Source: Vibrio rhodolitus (GTDB lineage: Bacteria; Pseudomonadota; Gammaproteobacteria; Enterobacterales; Vibrionaceae). Taken from it: a DNA stretch of 64,000 nt. Positions 47,646 to 56,589 of this stretch are shown here, piece after piece (the first letter of the stretch is position 1; every line of letters begins with the position of its first letter). The DNA lies in assembly GCF_003350325.1 (NCBI RefSeq), contig NZ_QLYZ01000011.1, positions 62,001 to 126,000 on the forward strand. Direction: 5' to 3'. Made by a program: the position numbers and the translations under genes. The notes beneath the pieces are model-generated. The model searched no databases. It was not told where the DNA came from and saw only the letters and a list, made by a program, of their open reading frames with translations.

Positions 47646-49109
47646 ATGCTAAGAATTGCCAAAGAAGCGCTGACATTCGATGACGTACTACTCGTGCCAG
47701 CTCACTCCACTGTTCTCCCAAACACTGCTGATCTTCGCACTCAGCTAACTAAGAACATCACCCTAAACATCCCTATGATTTCGGCGTCTATGGACACCGT
47801 TACTGAAGCTCGTCTAGCAATCGCGCTAGCGCAAGAGGGTGGCATTGGCTTTATCCACAAAAACATGTCAATTGAGCAGCAAGCTGCGGAAGTTCGTGCG
47901 GTTAAAAAGTACGAATCAGGTGTGGTTACCGATCCGGTAACTGTAAGCCCTGACGCAACGATTGCTGATGTTGTTGCTTTAACTGAAAAGCACGGTTTTG
48001 CTGGTTTCCCAGTAGTAACTGAAAGCAACGAGCTAGTGGGTATCATCACTGGTCGTGACGTTCGTTTTGTAACTGACCTATCTAAGAAAGTATCAGCAGT
48101 AATGACGCCGAAAGAGCGTCTAGCTTCTGTTAAAGAAGGTGCAGAGCGTGCTGAAGTGCAAGAGAAAATGCACGAAGCGCGTGTTGAGAAAGTGCTGGTT
48201 GTGAACGATGACTTCCAACTAACCGGTATGATCACCGCGAAAGACTTCCATAAAGCGGAAACTAAACCAAACGCATGTAAAGATGCGCAAGGTCGTCTAC
48301 GTGTTGGCGCGGCAGTTGGTGCTGGCGCTGGTAACGAAGAGCGTGTTCAAGCGCTAGTTGAAGCGGGCGTTGACGTACTACTTATCGACTCTTCACACGG
48401 TCACTCTGAAGGTGTTCTAAACCGTATTCGCGAAACTCGCGCTGCGCATCCAAACCTAGACATCATCGGCGGTAACGTAGCAACAGGTGCTGGTGCTCGT
48501 GCTCTGATTGAAGCGGGTGTAAGTGCAGTTAAGGTGGGTATCGGTCCTGGCTCTATCTGTACAACTCGTATCGTTACAGGCGTAGGTGTTCCACAAATCA
48601 CAGCTATCGCAGATGCTGCAGAAGTAGCGAATGAATTCGGTATCCCAGTTATCGCTGACGGCGGTATCCGTTTCTCTGGCGACATCTGTAAAGCAATCGT
48701 AGCGGGCGCATCATGTGTAATGGTTGGCTCTATGTTTGCTGGTACTGAAGAAGCACCAGGTGAAGTGATTCTTTACAACGGTCGTTCTTACAAAGCTTAC
48801 CGTGGCATGGGCTCACTAGGTGCAATGTCACAAGGCTCTTCTGACCGTTACTTCCAGTCTGACAACGCAGCAGACAAGCTAGTACCAGAAGGTATCGAAG
48901 GTCGTATCGCATACAAAGGTCTACTTAAAGAGATCGTTCACCAACAAATGGGTGGTCTACGTTCAAGCATGGGTCTTACTGGCTCAGCAACGATCGAAGA
49001 CATGCGCACTAAAGCTGAATTCGTTCGCATCTCAGGTGCGGGCATGGCTGAATCGCACGTACACGACGTTCAAATTACTAAGGAAGCACCAAACTACCGT
49101 CGCGGTTAA
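47646..49109 (+). CDS. guaB: Inosine-5'-monophosphate dehydrogenase
   Basis: 487-residue IMPDH, oxidising IMP to XMP, the committed GMP step. It starts [20 protein letters not shown] exactly as in E. coli. Two CBS domains (about 93-205) include [20 protein letters not shown]. The catalytic loop [11 protein letters not shown] has the nucleophilic Cys near 305, and the flap is [21 protein letters not shown] 47646 is preferred to an in-frame TTG six bases earlier. Heavy CTA leucine use suggests strong expression. guaA follows after a 210-base gap rather than the tight spacing usual in guaBA operons. Confidence 0.98.
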   Translation: MLRIAKEALTFDDVLLVPAHSTVLPNTADLRTQLTKNITLNIPMISASMDTVTEARLAIALAQEGGIGFIHKNMSIEQQAAEVRAVKKYESGVVTDPVTVSPDATIADVVALTEKHGFAGFPVVTESNELVGIITGRDVRFVTDLSKKVSAVMTPKERLASVKEGAERAEVQEKMHEARVEKVLVVNDDFQLTGMITAKDFHKAETKPNACKDAQGRLRVGAAVGAGAGNEERVQALVEAGVDVLLIDSSHGHSEGVLNRIRETRAAHPNLDIIGGNVATGAGARALIEAGVSAVKVGIGPGSICTTRIVTGVGVPQITAIADAAEVANEFGIPVIADGGIRFSGDICKAIVAGASCVMVGSMFAGTEEAPGEVILYNGRSYKAYRGMGSLGAMSQGSSDRYFQSDNAADKLVPEGIEGRIAYKGLLKEIVHQQMGGLRSSMGLTGSATIEDMRTKAEFVRISGAGMAESHVHDVQITKEAPNYRRG

Positions 49110-49229
49110 TTTTTACTGATTATTTCAATTAATAGCGGCATCGAAAGTGCTCATTTATGCTTATAAACTGCGCGCTTTCTCTTTGCTCTTAGCTGAAATA
49201 CTGAAGTAAAAATAAAATCTATATATCTG

Positions 49230-49245
49230 ACGTAAACGTTTGCTT
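49230..49245 (+). promoter_or_regulatory. PurR-type operator upstream of guaA
   Basis: ACGTAAACGTTTGCTT agrees with the PurR consensus ACGCAAACGTTTNCGT at about 14 of 16 positions, with the central AAACGTTT intact. It lies 75-90 bases before guaA. Confidence 0.7.
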
Positions 49246-49266
49246 TTTTCCTTGAAGCATTGATAA

Positions 49267-49291
49267 GAGGCGGGTAAACTCGCCTCGTTTT
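49267..49291 (+). terminator. Hairpin with T-run between guaB and guaA
   Basis: GAGGCG / CGCCTC stem (49267-49272 / 49281-49286) with an 8-base loop and GTTTT. It sits downstream of the PurR-like box and 29 bases before guaA, so it may attenuate read-through rather than simply end guaB. Confidence 0.65.
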
Positions 49292-49319
49292 CATAACCTA
49301 GCTTATAAGACTGCTCAAA

Positions 49320-50873
49320 ATGACTAAAAATATCCATGACCAACGTATTCTGATCCTGGACTTCGGTTCTCAATACACTCAGCTTGTTGCACGCCGTGTT
49401 CGTGAAATCGGTGTTTACTGTGAACTATGGAGCTGGGATGTAGAAGAAGCGGATATTCGTGAATTCAACCCAGACGGCATCATTCTATCTGGTGGTCCTG
49501 AAAGCGTAACAGAAGAAAACTCTCCACGCGCTCCACAATACGTATTTGACTCTGGCGTGCCAGTACTAGGTGTATGTTACGGCATGCAAACTATGGCGGA
49601 GCAGCTAGGTGGTAAAGTAGCAGGTTCAACTGAACGTGAATTTGGCTACGCACAAGTTAAAGTTTCTGGCGAATCTGCAATCTTTAAAGATCTTGAGCTT
49701 ACTCAAGACGTGTGGATGAGCCACGGTGACAAAGTAGTAGAAATCCCAGCAGACTTCGTGAAAGTAGGTGAGACAGACACTTGTCCTTACGCTGCGATGG
49801 CGAATGAAGAGAAGAAATACTACGGTGTACAATTCCACCCAGAAGTAACGCACACCAAAGGTGGCATGCAAATGCTTGAGAACTTTGTTCTTGGCGTATG
49901 TGGCTGTGAGCGTCTATGGACTTCTGAATCTATCATTGAAGATGCTGTTGCACGTATCAAAGAGCAAGTAGGTGACGACGAAGTTATCCTTGGTCTATCT
50001 GGTGGTGTGGACTCTTCAGTAGTTGCTATGCTGGTACACCGTGCAATCGGCGACAAACTAACGTGTGTATTCGTTGATAACGGTCTACTTCGTCTAAACG
50101 AAGGTCAACAAGTAATGGATATGTTTGGCGACAAGTTCGGTCTAAACATCATCAAAGTTGATGCAGAAGAGCGTTTCCTAGAAGCACTAAAAGGCAAATC
50201 GGATCCAGAAGAGAAGCGTAAGACCATCGGTCACGTATTCGTAGACGTATTCGACGAAGAGTCTAAGAAGCTGAAAAATGCTAAATGGTTGGCGCAAGGT
50301 ACTATCTACCCTGACGTAATCGAATCAGCGGCTTCTAAAACAGGTAAAGCGCACGTGATCAAATCACACCACAACGTGGGCGGTCTACCAGAAGATATGG
50401 CGATGGGGCTAGTTGAGCCACTACGCGAACTATTTAAAGACGAAGTGCGTAAGATTGGTCTAGAGCTAGGTCTACCGTACAACATGCTTTACCGTCACCC
50501 ATTCCCTGGTCCAGGTCTAGGTGTTCGTGTTCTTGGCGAGATCAAGAAAGAGTACTGTGACTTGCTACGTCGTGCTGACGCTATCTTTATTGAAGAGCTG
50601 CACAACGCAGACCTATACGACAAAGTATCGCAAGCGTTCACTGTATTCCTACCAGTACGCTCTGTAGGCGTAATGGGTGATGGTCGTAAATATGACTGGG
50701 TAGTATCACTACGTGCAGTAGAAACCATCGACTTTATGACAGCGCATTGGGCACACCTACCATACGACTTCCTAGGTAAGGTTTCTAACCGCATCATCAA
50801 CGAAGTAGATGGCATTTCTCGCGTGGTTTACGATATCTCAGGTAAGCCACCAGCGACAATCGAGTGGGAATAA
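49320..50873 (+). CDS. guaA: GMP synthase (glutamine-hydrolysing)
   Basis: 517-residue GuaA, aminating XMP to GMP. The N-terminal class I glutamine amidotransferase (about 1-200) has the nucleophile in [17 protein letters not shown] and the His-Glu pair in [13 protein letters not shown]. The ATP pyrophosphatase domain (about 205-390) has the PP-loop [15 protein letters not shown]. The C-terminal dimerisation domain ends [12 protein letters not shown]. The protein is close to E. coli GuaA (525). Leucine codons are mostly CTA. Preceded by a PurR-like box and hairpin, followed by a strong terminator. Confidence 0.98.
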   Translation: MTKNIHDQRILILDFGSQYTQLVARRVREIGVYCELWSWDVEEADIREFNPDGIILSGGPESVTEENSPRAPQYVFDSGVPVLGVCYGMQTMAEQLGGKVAGSTEREFGYAQVKVSGESAIFKDLELTQDVWMSHGDKVVEIPADFVKVGETDTCPYAAMANEEKKYYGVQFHPEVTHTKGGMQMLENFVLGVCGCERLWTSESIIEDAVARIKEQVGDDEVILGLSGGVDSSVVAMLVHRAIGDKLTCVFVDNGLLRLNEGQQVMDMFGDKFGLNIIKVDAEERFLEALKGKSDPEEKRKTIGHVFVDVFDEESKKLKNAKWLAQGTIYPDVIESAASKTGKAHVIKSHHNVGGLPEDMAMGLVEPLRELFKDEVRKIGLELGLPYNMLYRHPFPGPGLGVRVLGEIKKEYCDLLRRADAIFIEELHNADLYDKVSQAFTVFLPVRSVGVMGDGRKYDWVVSLRAVETIDFMTAHWAHLPYDFLGKVSNRIINEVDGISRVVYDISGKPPATIEWE

Positions 50874-50964
50874 TATTCCCATCATATTTGCAGTAGCAAC
50901 GTTGTTGACTGCTGCAAATATTTTGGCAATGACTTTGCGTCTTTGACGTAAATATTAAGATAGT

Positions 50965-50991
50965 AAAACCAGCCTTCGGGCTGGTTTTTTT
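50965..50991 (+). terminator. Strong terminator after guaA
   Basis: AAAACCAGCC / GGCTGGTTTT stem with a stable TTCG tetraloop and a seven-T tract. Confidence 0.95.
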
Positions 50992-51245
50992 GTATATTTT
51001 GTTAGCAATCAGCATGAAAATTGCTGATTTTTCACGCAAATATTGCTGGGTGATCTTGAAATTTTAACTGCTTTTTTCTGTCTATTTCTTTGCATTTCAT
51101 GAAATATGTCAGCATTTTAATCGCAATATGATGAATTGTTTATTTGTGTAATATAAGTTTTCAGTCGCTAGCTGTTGTGTTTACTGCCGGCACTACTAAA
51201 ATCTGCGCGTAATTTTTATCACATTTTTTGAAAAGGTACGCCCCC
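50992..51245. other. Leader region of the acetate-transporter gene
   Basis: AT-rich, no gene seen. It contains a perfect 12-base palindrome ATTTCATGAAAT (51094-51105). A CRP-like half site TCACATTT (51219-51226) is paired with a poor left half, so CRP control is only a possibility. Confidence 0.4.
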
Positions 51246-51842
51246 ATGTCTACAAAACTGGCTAACCCAGCACCATTAGGTCTGATGGGTTTCGGTATGA
51301 CAACCATCCTGCTAAACATCCACAACGCAGGCTTTTTCCCAATCGACTCTATGATTCTGGCTATGGGCATCTTCTACGGTGGTCTAGGTCAAGTACTTGT
51401 AGGTATGATGTGCTTTAAGCGTGGTGACACGTTTGGTACAACAGCGTTCACATCTTACGGTCTATTCTGGCTAACACTTGTTGGTCTACTAGTGATGCCT
51501 GAAATGGGTCTACAAGCAAGCCCACATAGCTTCATGGGCTGGTACCTAACTCTATGGGGTATCTTCACTGGCTTCATGTTTATTGGTTCACTATGCTACC
51601 CAACTGCTAAGCAAGTTGTGTTTGGTTCTCTAACCATCCTATTCTTCCTACTAGCAGCGCGTGACTTCACTGGTAGCACAGTTATCGGTACTATTGCGGG
51701 TATCGAAGGTATCTTCTGTGGCGCAAGTGCAATCTACTTCGCGATGGCTCAAGTTCTAAATAACGAATTTGGTCGCGTAGTTCTACCAATCGGTGAAAAA
51801 CGCATTAAGCCAATCGTTGCTGCTGAGCAAGTAACAGCGTAA
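51246..51842 (+). CDS. satP: Acetate uptake transporter family protein (GPR1/FUN34/YaaH, SatP-like)
   Basis: 198-residue inner-membrane protein with about six transmembrane helices. The family signature [12 protein letters not shown] is at residues 7-18, and [11 protein letters not shown] and [14 protein letters not shown] follow. Homologues exchange acetate or succinate with protons. Start ATG 51246 with AAGG upstream; a TTG six codons earlier is unlikely. Codon use is extremely CTA-rich for leucine, suggesting high expression. It is monocistronic, bounded by strong terminators. Family is secure; substrate is inferred from homologues. Confidence 0.9.
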   Translation: MSTKLANPAPLGLMGFGMTTILLNIHNAGFFPIDSMILAMGIFYGGLGQVLVGMMCFKRGDTFGTTAFTSYGLFWLTLVGLLVMPEMGLQASPHSFMGWYLTLWGIFTGFMFIGSLCYPTAKQVVFGSLTILFFLLAARDFTGSTVIGTIAGIEGIFCGASAIYFAMAQVLNNEFGRVVLPIGEKRIKPIVAAEQVTA

Positions 51843-51867
51843 TCAACGCTTAAAAGTTTACAAAAAT

Positions 51868-51900
51868 AAAAGGGCTAACCATTTGGTTAGCCCTTTTTTT
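51868..51900 (+). terminator. Terminator after the acetate transporter, possibly bidirectional
   Basis: AAAAGGGCTAACC / GGTTAGCCCTTTT stem with an ATTT loop and a long T-run. The A-run on the left allows use by the convergent symporter gene too. Confidence 0.93.
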
Positions 51901-51946
51901 GTCTTCGGCATCTAGCGATGCAATAAACCGTATAACAATTTAGATT

Positions 51947-53497
51947 TTATGATGAAGTGTTGTTGACCACTTCTACATCGACTTCTTTATCAACCGCAGC
52001 TTTTGGGTTGCCATGTTCACGGCGGTAGCGCTCTTCCCAGTAATCAGCGCCTTTAATGCCAAGTTTTACCGGGTTAAAAGTGTATTCAGTCACGCCAGCT
52101 TTTTGCTGCTCTTCGTAGTCATTAAGTGCTTTGATGGCAGGTTTTGACATAAAGAAGATAATCAAAATACCGACGATGTTGAGCCAAGCCATTAGACCTA
52201 CGCCGACATCACCCATCGCCCATGCAAGTCCCGCCGTTTTCACCGTGCCGTAAAATACCGCAGAGATCAGTACCAGCTTAAGCACAAACATCAGACCGTT
52301 TACTTTGAAAGTACGACGGATGTAAGCAATATTGGTTTCAGCGATGTAGTAGTAAGCCAAAATGGTCGTAAAGGCGAAGAAGAATAGCGCCACGGCAATA
52401 AACGGCTTACCGACACCTGGTAGCGCGCTTTCAATTGCCATTTGAGTAAAGACTGGACCATTCGCACTGATGTCTGCCGCAACGTTTTGAATCAAGAACG
52501 CTTCGCCAGCACCATGTACGTTGTATGCGCCGGTGATCAGGATCATAAACGCGGTCGCAGAACACACTAGCAGAGTATCGATGTAGATTGAGAAAGACTG
52601 TACCAGACCTTGCTGTGCAGGGTGATCAACGTTTGCTGCCGCTGCTGCGTGAGGGCCAGTACCTTGACCCGCCTCGTTAGAGTAAACACCACGTTTAACG
52701 CCCCAACCAATTGCCGCACCCACACCTGCCATTGGTGAGAAGGCATCTTCGATGATCATGGCAAAGATAACTGGAACCGCACTGATGTTAAGTAGGATGA
52801 TAACGAATGCCGTTACGATGTACGCCAATGCCATAAATGGCACGACGATTTGTGTGAAATGCGCAATACGTTTTACGCCACCAAAGATGATAAAGGCAAG
52901 AATGATAGAGATAACGGTACCAGTAAGGATCTTGGCAAAGCTAAAAGTACCAACTGCGGTTTCAATCATCTCGCCTGAGCCAAATGCTGCTTCTACCGCA
53001 TTACCAATACTGTTTGATTGTACGCCCGGTAGTAGCACACCACAGGCAAAGATGGTCGCGATAGCAAAAATCCATGCGTACCACTTTTGCCCCATCGCTT
53101 TTTCGATGTAGTAAGCCGGACCACCACGGAATTCACCGTCGTCATCCTCTTTGTAGATTTGCGCCAGAGTTGATTCTGCGTAAGCGGTTGCCGCACCAAA
53201 GAAGGCAACCATCCACATCCAGAATACTGCCCCAGGACCACCAAAACCAATCGCCGCTGCCACACCGGCAATGTTACCTGTACCTACGCGACCAGAAAGT
53301 GAGACGGCAAGGGCTTGGAAAGATGAGATACCTTTCTTTGAGCTTTTACCTGAAAAGAGTAGTCGCCACATTTCAAAGAAATGACGGATTTGAACAAAGC
53401 GTGTAATGACTGAATAAAACAAGCCCGCGCCTAGACATAAGTAAATTAGCGCGGGACTCCAAATGATTCCATTCAGAAAATCAACTAAAGACTGCAT
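51947..53497 (-). CDS. Sodium:alanine symporter family protein (AGCS)
   Basis: 516-residue amino-acid/Na+ symporter with about ten to eleven transmembrane helices. Diagnostic segments are SFQALAVSLSGRVGTGNIAG near residue 60 (the AGCS signature region), GPGAVFWMWMVAFFGAATAYAESTLAQIY, GGPAYYIEKAMG and GWGVKRGVYSNEAGQGTGPHAAAAA. It imports alanine or glycine with sodium. I prefer ATG 53497, nine bases after AGGG; ATG 53503 is only three bases from it. Monocistronic; substrate within the family is not certain. Confidence 0.93.
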   Translation of the reverse strand: MQSLVDFLNGIIWSPALIYLCLGAGLFYSVITRFVQIRHFFEMWRLLFSGKSSKKGISSFQALAVSLSGRVGTGNIAGVAAAIGFGGPGAVFWMWMVAFFGAATAYAESTLAQIYKEDDDGEFRGGPAYYIEKAMGQKWYAWIFAIATIFACGVLLPGVQSNSIGNAVEAAFGSGEMIETAVGTFSFAKILTGTVISIILAFIIFGGVKRIAHFTQIVVPFMALAYIVTAFVIILLNISAVPVIFAMIIEDAFSPMAGVGAAIGWGVKRGVYSNEAGQGTGPHAAAAANVDHPAQQGLVQSFSIYIDTLLVCSATAFMILITGAYNVHGAGEAFLIQNVAADISANGPVFTQMAIESALPGVGKPFIAVALFFFAFTTILAYYYIAETNIAYIRRTFKVNGLMFVLKLVLISAVFYGTVKTAGLAWAMGDVGVGLMAWLNIVGILIIFFMSKPAIKALNDYEEQQKAGVTEYTFNPVKLGIKGADYWEERYRREHGNPKAAVDKEVDVEVVNNTSS

Positions 53498-54039
53498 AAG
53501 CATTTTCCCTGTTAGTAATGATTGTGAGCGAGTTGTTGTGTTTGTTGTAATTTATATTCGCCAGAATGTTAACCTTTATTTAACACTCATGTTAAATGAA
53601 AATAACTATAACTGTGAACTGTGTGATAAACCGCACGTAAATTCACCATGTGACTAATGGGTGGTTATTGGTTTTATAATTAACGCTAAATTGCGGTTAA
53701 AAAGTGCGCATTTGATTTAGTATGCAGTTTTATCTTTTGTTGATTTACTAGATCGGGGGTTAGTGATCTAAGCTAGTATCGTGCTACATGGCAGTGATTA
53801 GTTTCATAATTATTCTCCAATGAGCTCGATTGGCATACGATTTGGAGATAATTTGTTCGATCAAGACACTCTATCTGGTGTGCTAGCTGGTTTTTAGTGG
53901 GTTAAAAGTAGTGTGCTTTTGCGCGGTATTTATAAAGTGCTTTTTAACGACCAATATCAAAACTCTTTTTTTTGCTGCTTTATTCACCAGTAAGAAAAGC
54001 GCATTATCGAGCTTTCACAGCAACACTCATGGATGAATT
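53498..54039. other. Long intergenic region before metY with nested hairpins
   Basis: 542 bases with no supported gene. The notable structure is AATTATTCTCCAA (53808-53820) pairing with TTGGAGATAATT (53842-53853) as a 12-pair stem with one bulged T. Its CCAAT (53817-53821) can instead pair with ATTGG (53829-53833), so two mutually exclusive folds exist. A 25-codon ORF starting at 53820 overlaps it, probably by chance. Confidence 0.45.
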
Positions 54040-55308
54040 ATGAAAGACGAAACGTTAGCGATTCACTTTGGCTACGAAACCGATCCGACGACAAAATCGG
54101 TGGCGACTCCTATCTACCAAACGGTAGCGTATGAGTTTGATAGCGCTCAGCACGGCGCCGATCTGTTTAACCTTGAAGTACCGGGTAATATCTACACGCG
54201 CATTATGAACCCAACCAACGACGTGTTAGAAAAGCGCATGGCAGCGTTAGAAGGCGGTATCGCCGGGTTGGTAGTCAGTGCCGGTAGTGCGGCGATTAAC
54301 TACGCTATTCTCACGCTGGCAGAAGCGGGCGACAATATTGTTTCGACGCCACAATTATACGGCGGCACCTACACACTATTTGCACACATGCTACCTAAGC
54401 AAGGTATTGAAGTGCGCTTTGCCAAAGATGATAAGCCGGAGAGCTTGGCAGAACTTATCGATGACAATACTAAAGCGGTGTACTGCGAAAGTATTGGCAA
54501 CCCTGCAGGTAACATCATTGATCTTGAACGTGTAGCTGAACTGGCGCATGCGCAAGGGGTACCAGTGATTGTCGATAATACGGTTGCCACACCAGCGCTG
54601 TGCAAGCCAATTGAGTTTGGTGCGGATATTGTGGTGCACTCCTTGACTAAGTATGTTGGCGGACATGGCACGACCTTGGGCGGTATTATTATCGACTCAG
54701 GTAAATTCCCTTGGGCAGAGCACAAAGAGCGTTTCCCTGTGTTTAACCAACCAGAGCCGTCTTATCATGGCGTGGTATACACCGAAGCCTTTGGACCGGC
54801 TGCGTTTATTGGTCGCGCGCGCACCGTGCCTTTGCGTAATACCGGCTCTGCAATGTCACCAATGAACGCCTTTATGTTGATGCAAGGGCTAGAAACGCTA
54901 TCACTGCGGATGGAGCGTCACACTGAAAATGCACTGAAAGTAGCGGAGTTTCTGAAGCAACATGAGAAAGTCAGTTGGGTGAGCTACGGCGGTTTGCCAG
55001 ATTCTCCTTTCTATCCATTAGCAGAAAAGTACATGCAAGGTAAGCCATCGGCAATTTTGTCGTTTGGTTTGAAAGATGGCTATGAAGCGGGGGTGCGTTT
55101 TTATGATGCGCTGCAGATCTTTAAGCGCTTGGTAAACATTGGTGATGCTAAATCATTGGCTTGCCACCCAGCCTCGACCACGCATCGTCAGTTAGATGAA
55201 GCCGAGCAGCGACAAGCTGGCGTATCACCAGAGATGATCCGTTTGTCGGTGGGTATTGAACACATAGAAGACATTCTGCAAGATCTCGATCAAGCGTTAA
55301 AAGCTTAG
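54040..55308 (+). CDS. metY: O-acetylhomoserine aminocarboxypropyltransferase (sulfhydrylase)
   Basis: 422-residue PLP enzyme of the Cys/Met metabolism family, making homocysteine directly from O-acetylhomoserine and sulfide. The N-terminus ETLAIHFGYETDPTTKSVATP, YTRIMNPTNDVLEKRMAALEGG and PQLYGGTYTLFAHMLP are typical of MetY rather than MetB. PLP-binding Lys204 is in HSLTKYVGGHGTTLGG. The family length (about 425) is matched. It is monocistronic between a long leader and a terminator. Cystathionine gamma-synthase is excluded by length and motif pattern with good confidence. Confidence 0.93.
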   Translation: MKDETLAIHFGYETDPTTKSVATPIYQTVAYEFDSAQHGADLFNLEVPGNIYTRIMNPTNDVLEKRMAALEGGIAGLVVSAGSAAINYAILTLAEAGDNIVSTPQLYGGTYTLFAHMLPKQGIEVRFAKDDKPESLAELIDDNTKAVYCESIGNPAGNIIDLERVAELAHAQGVPVIVDNTVATPALCKPIEFGADIVVHSLTKYVGGHGTTLGGIIIDSGKFPWAEHKERFPVFNQPEPSYHGVVYTEAFGPAAFIGRARTVPLRNTGSAMSPMNAFMLMQGLETLSLRMERHTENALKVAEFLKQHEKVSWVSYGGLPDSPFYPLAEKYMQGKPSAILSFGLKDGYEAGVRFYDALQIFKRLVNIGDAKSLACHPASTTHRQLDEAEQRQAGVSPEMIRLSVGIEHIEDILQDLDQALKA

Positions 55309-55353
55309 CCGGAAATTTGCAAACTAAGTTTTAACACTCTGATTTGGTTTAAT

Positions 55354-55377
55354 AAGGCGCCATTTTTGGCGCCTTTT
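55354..55377 (+). terminator. Terminator after metY
   Basis: AAGGCGCCA / TGGCGCCTT stem around a short T loop, followed by TTTT. Confidence 0.9.
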
Positions 55378-55505
55378 GCATTTTATAGCCATCTTGCCAT
55401 CCAACAATGCGCATACCAAGATGAAGTTTTTGGCTTATGATGATCTAAAAGCTATTTGAGCGTAGTAAGCATCCAATTAGCATGGCAAATAAGTAAGGGT
55501 AGCAG

Positions 55506-56426
55506 ATGGCTGGACTAAGTTTATTGACACTTTTGGACGATATCGCGTCGGTACTTGATGATGTGGCGTTGATGTCCAAAGTGGCGGCGAGAAAGACCGC
55601 TGGGGTATTGGGTGATGACTTGGCGCTCAATGCGCAGCAAGTGTCGGGCGTGCGAGCGGAGCGTGAAATTCCCGTGGTATGGGGTGTTGCGAAAGGCTCA
55701 TTCAAAAATAAACTGATCTTGGTTCCCGCTGCGTTATTGATTAGCTCAATCGCACCATGGTTAATTACGCCATTGCTTTTGATTGGCGGCTTGTTTCTCT
55801 GCTTTGAAGGAGCAGAAAAAATCCATGAGAAGTTTTTTCATCACCATGACGCAGAGTCCCACAGCGCAGAGGAAGGTGAGAGTGCGCAGCAGAGTGAAGC
55901 GGATCTAGCTGACTACGAGCAGCGCAAAATCAAAGGTGCGATTCGAACCGACTTTATTCTCTCGGCAGAAATCATCGTGATAGCGCTTGGCACAGTGCAA
56001 GGGCATCCGTTTATTACGCAAGTGTTGGTGATGAGCTTAATCGCCATCCTCATGACCATCGGTGTTTATGGCTTAGTGGCGGGCATCGTTAAAATGGATG
56101 ATTTAGGCTTTTACTTACAACGTAAAAGCCAAGGCAAAGGCGTGCTTGGTTCCATCGGCGATGGCTTAGTTGCCACTGCGCCTAAGTTGATGAAAATTCT
56201 TACCGTTGTCGGCACGATTGCCATGTTTCTCGTTGGTGGTGGTATCGTGGTGCACAGCTTGCCGTTTGTGCATCATGGCTTAGAGAGTGTGTTGATCATG
56301 CTGCCGACGGTTCCATACGTGTCAGCCACTTATTCGGTGATCGGCAATGGTGTTGTTGGTCTTATCAGTGGCTACATTATTTTAGCGATCATCAGCCTGT
56401 ACCAAAAACTCAAAGCGAGCAAATAG
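55506..56426 (+). CDS. yedI: DUF808 family inner-membrane protein (YedI-like)
   Basis: 306-residue membrane protein matching the DUF808/YedI family in length and in its start MAGLSLLTLLDDIASVLDDV. The segments KVAARKTAGVLGDDLALNAQ and ERE-IPVVWGVAKGSFKNK are also characteristic. Several hydrophobic helices follow (about 73-105, 160-205, 235-260, 275-300), with a His/Glu/Ser-rich cytoplasmic or periplasmic stretch at about 110-140 (HHHDAESHSAEEGE). Function is unknown. A perfect hairpin begins directly after the stop codon. Confidence 0.88.
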   Translation: MAGLSLLTLLDDIASVLDDVALMSKVAARKTAGVLGDDLALNAQQVSGVRAEREIPVVWGVAKGSFKNKLILVPAALLISSIAPWLITPLLLIGGLFLCFEGAEKIHEKFFHHHDAESHSAEEGESAQQSEADLADYEQRKIKGAIRTDFILSAEIIVIALGTVQGHPFITQVLVMSLIAILMTIGVYGLVAGIVKMDDLGFYLQRKSQGKGVLGSIGDGLVATAPKLMKILTVVGTIAMFLVGGGIVVHSLPFVHHGLESVLIMLPTVPYVSATYSVIGNGVVGLISGYIILAIISLYQKLKASK

Positions 56427-56455
56427 AGCATTTGGATCATCATGATCCAAATGCT
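56427..56455. other. 29-base near-perfect palindrome after yedI
   Basis: Two 14-base arms (56427-56440 AGCATTTGGATCAT; 56442-56455 ATGATCCAAATGCT) flank a single C, beginning at the base after the stop codon. No T-run follows. A second inverted repeat AGCCTGCT / AGCAGGCT lies at 56471-56499. Together they separate yedI from nagE. Confidence 0.6.
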
Positions 56456-56589
56456 TCTAAAGCACGAAACAGCCTGCTAAGTAATTGTAAGAGCAGGCTT
56501 ACAAACCTATAGCAAATTGAAACCTTAGACTTGAAATCTATCGATAGAATCGTTGTTGGAAAAGTGTATAACAACAGATGGATATAATT

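Noticed and set aside
51208..51223. CRP site upstream of the acetate transporter
   Set aside because: Only one half site is good (TCACA); the other matches 3 of 5 bases, so it is not called as a feature.
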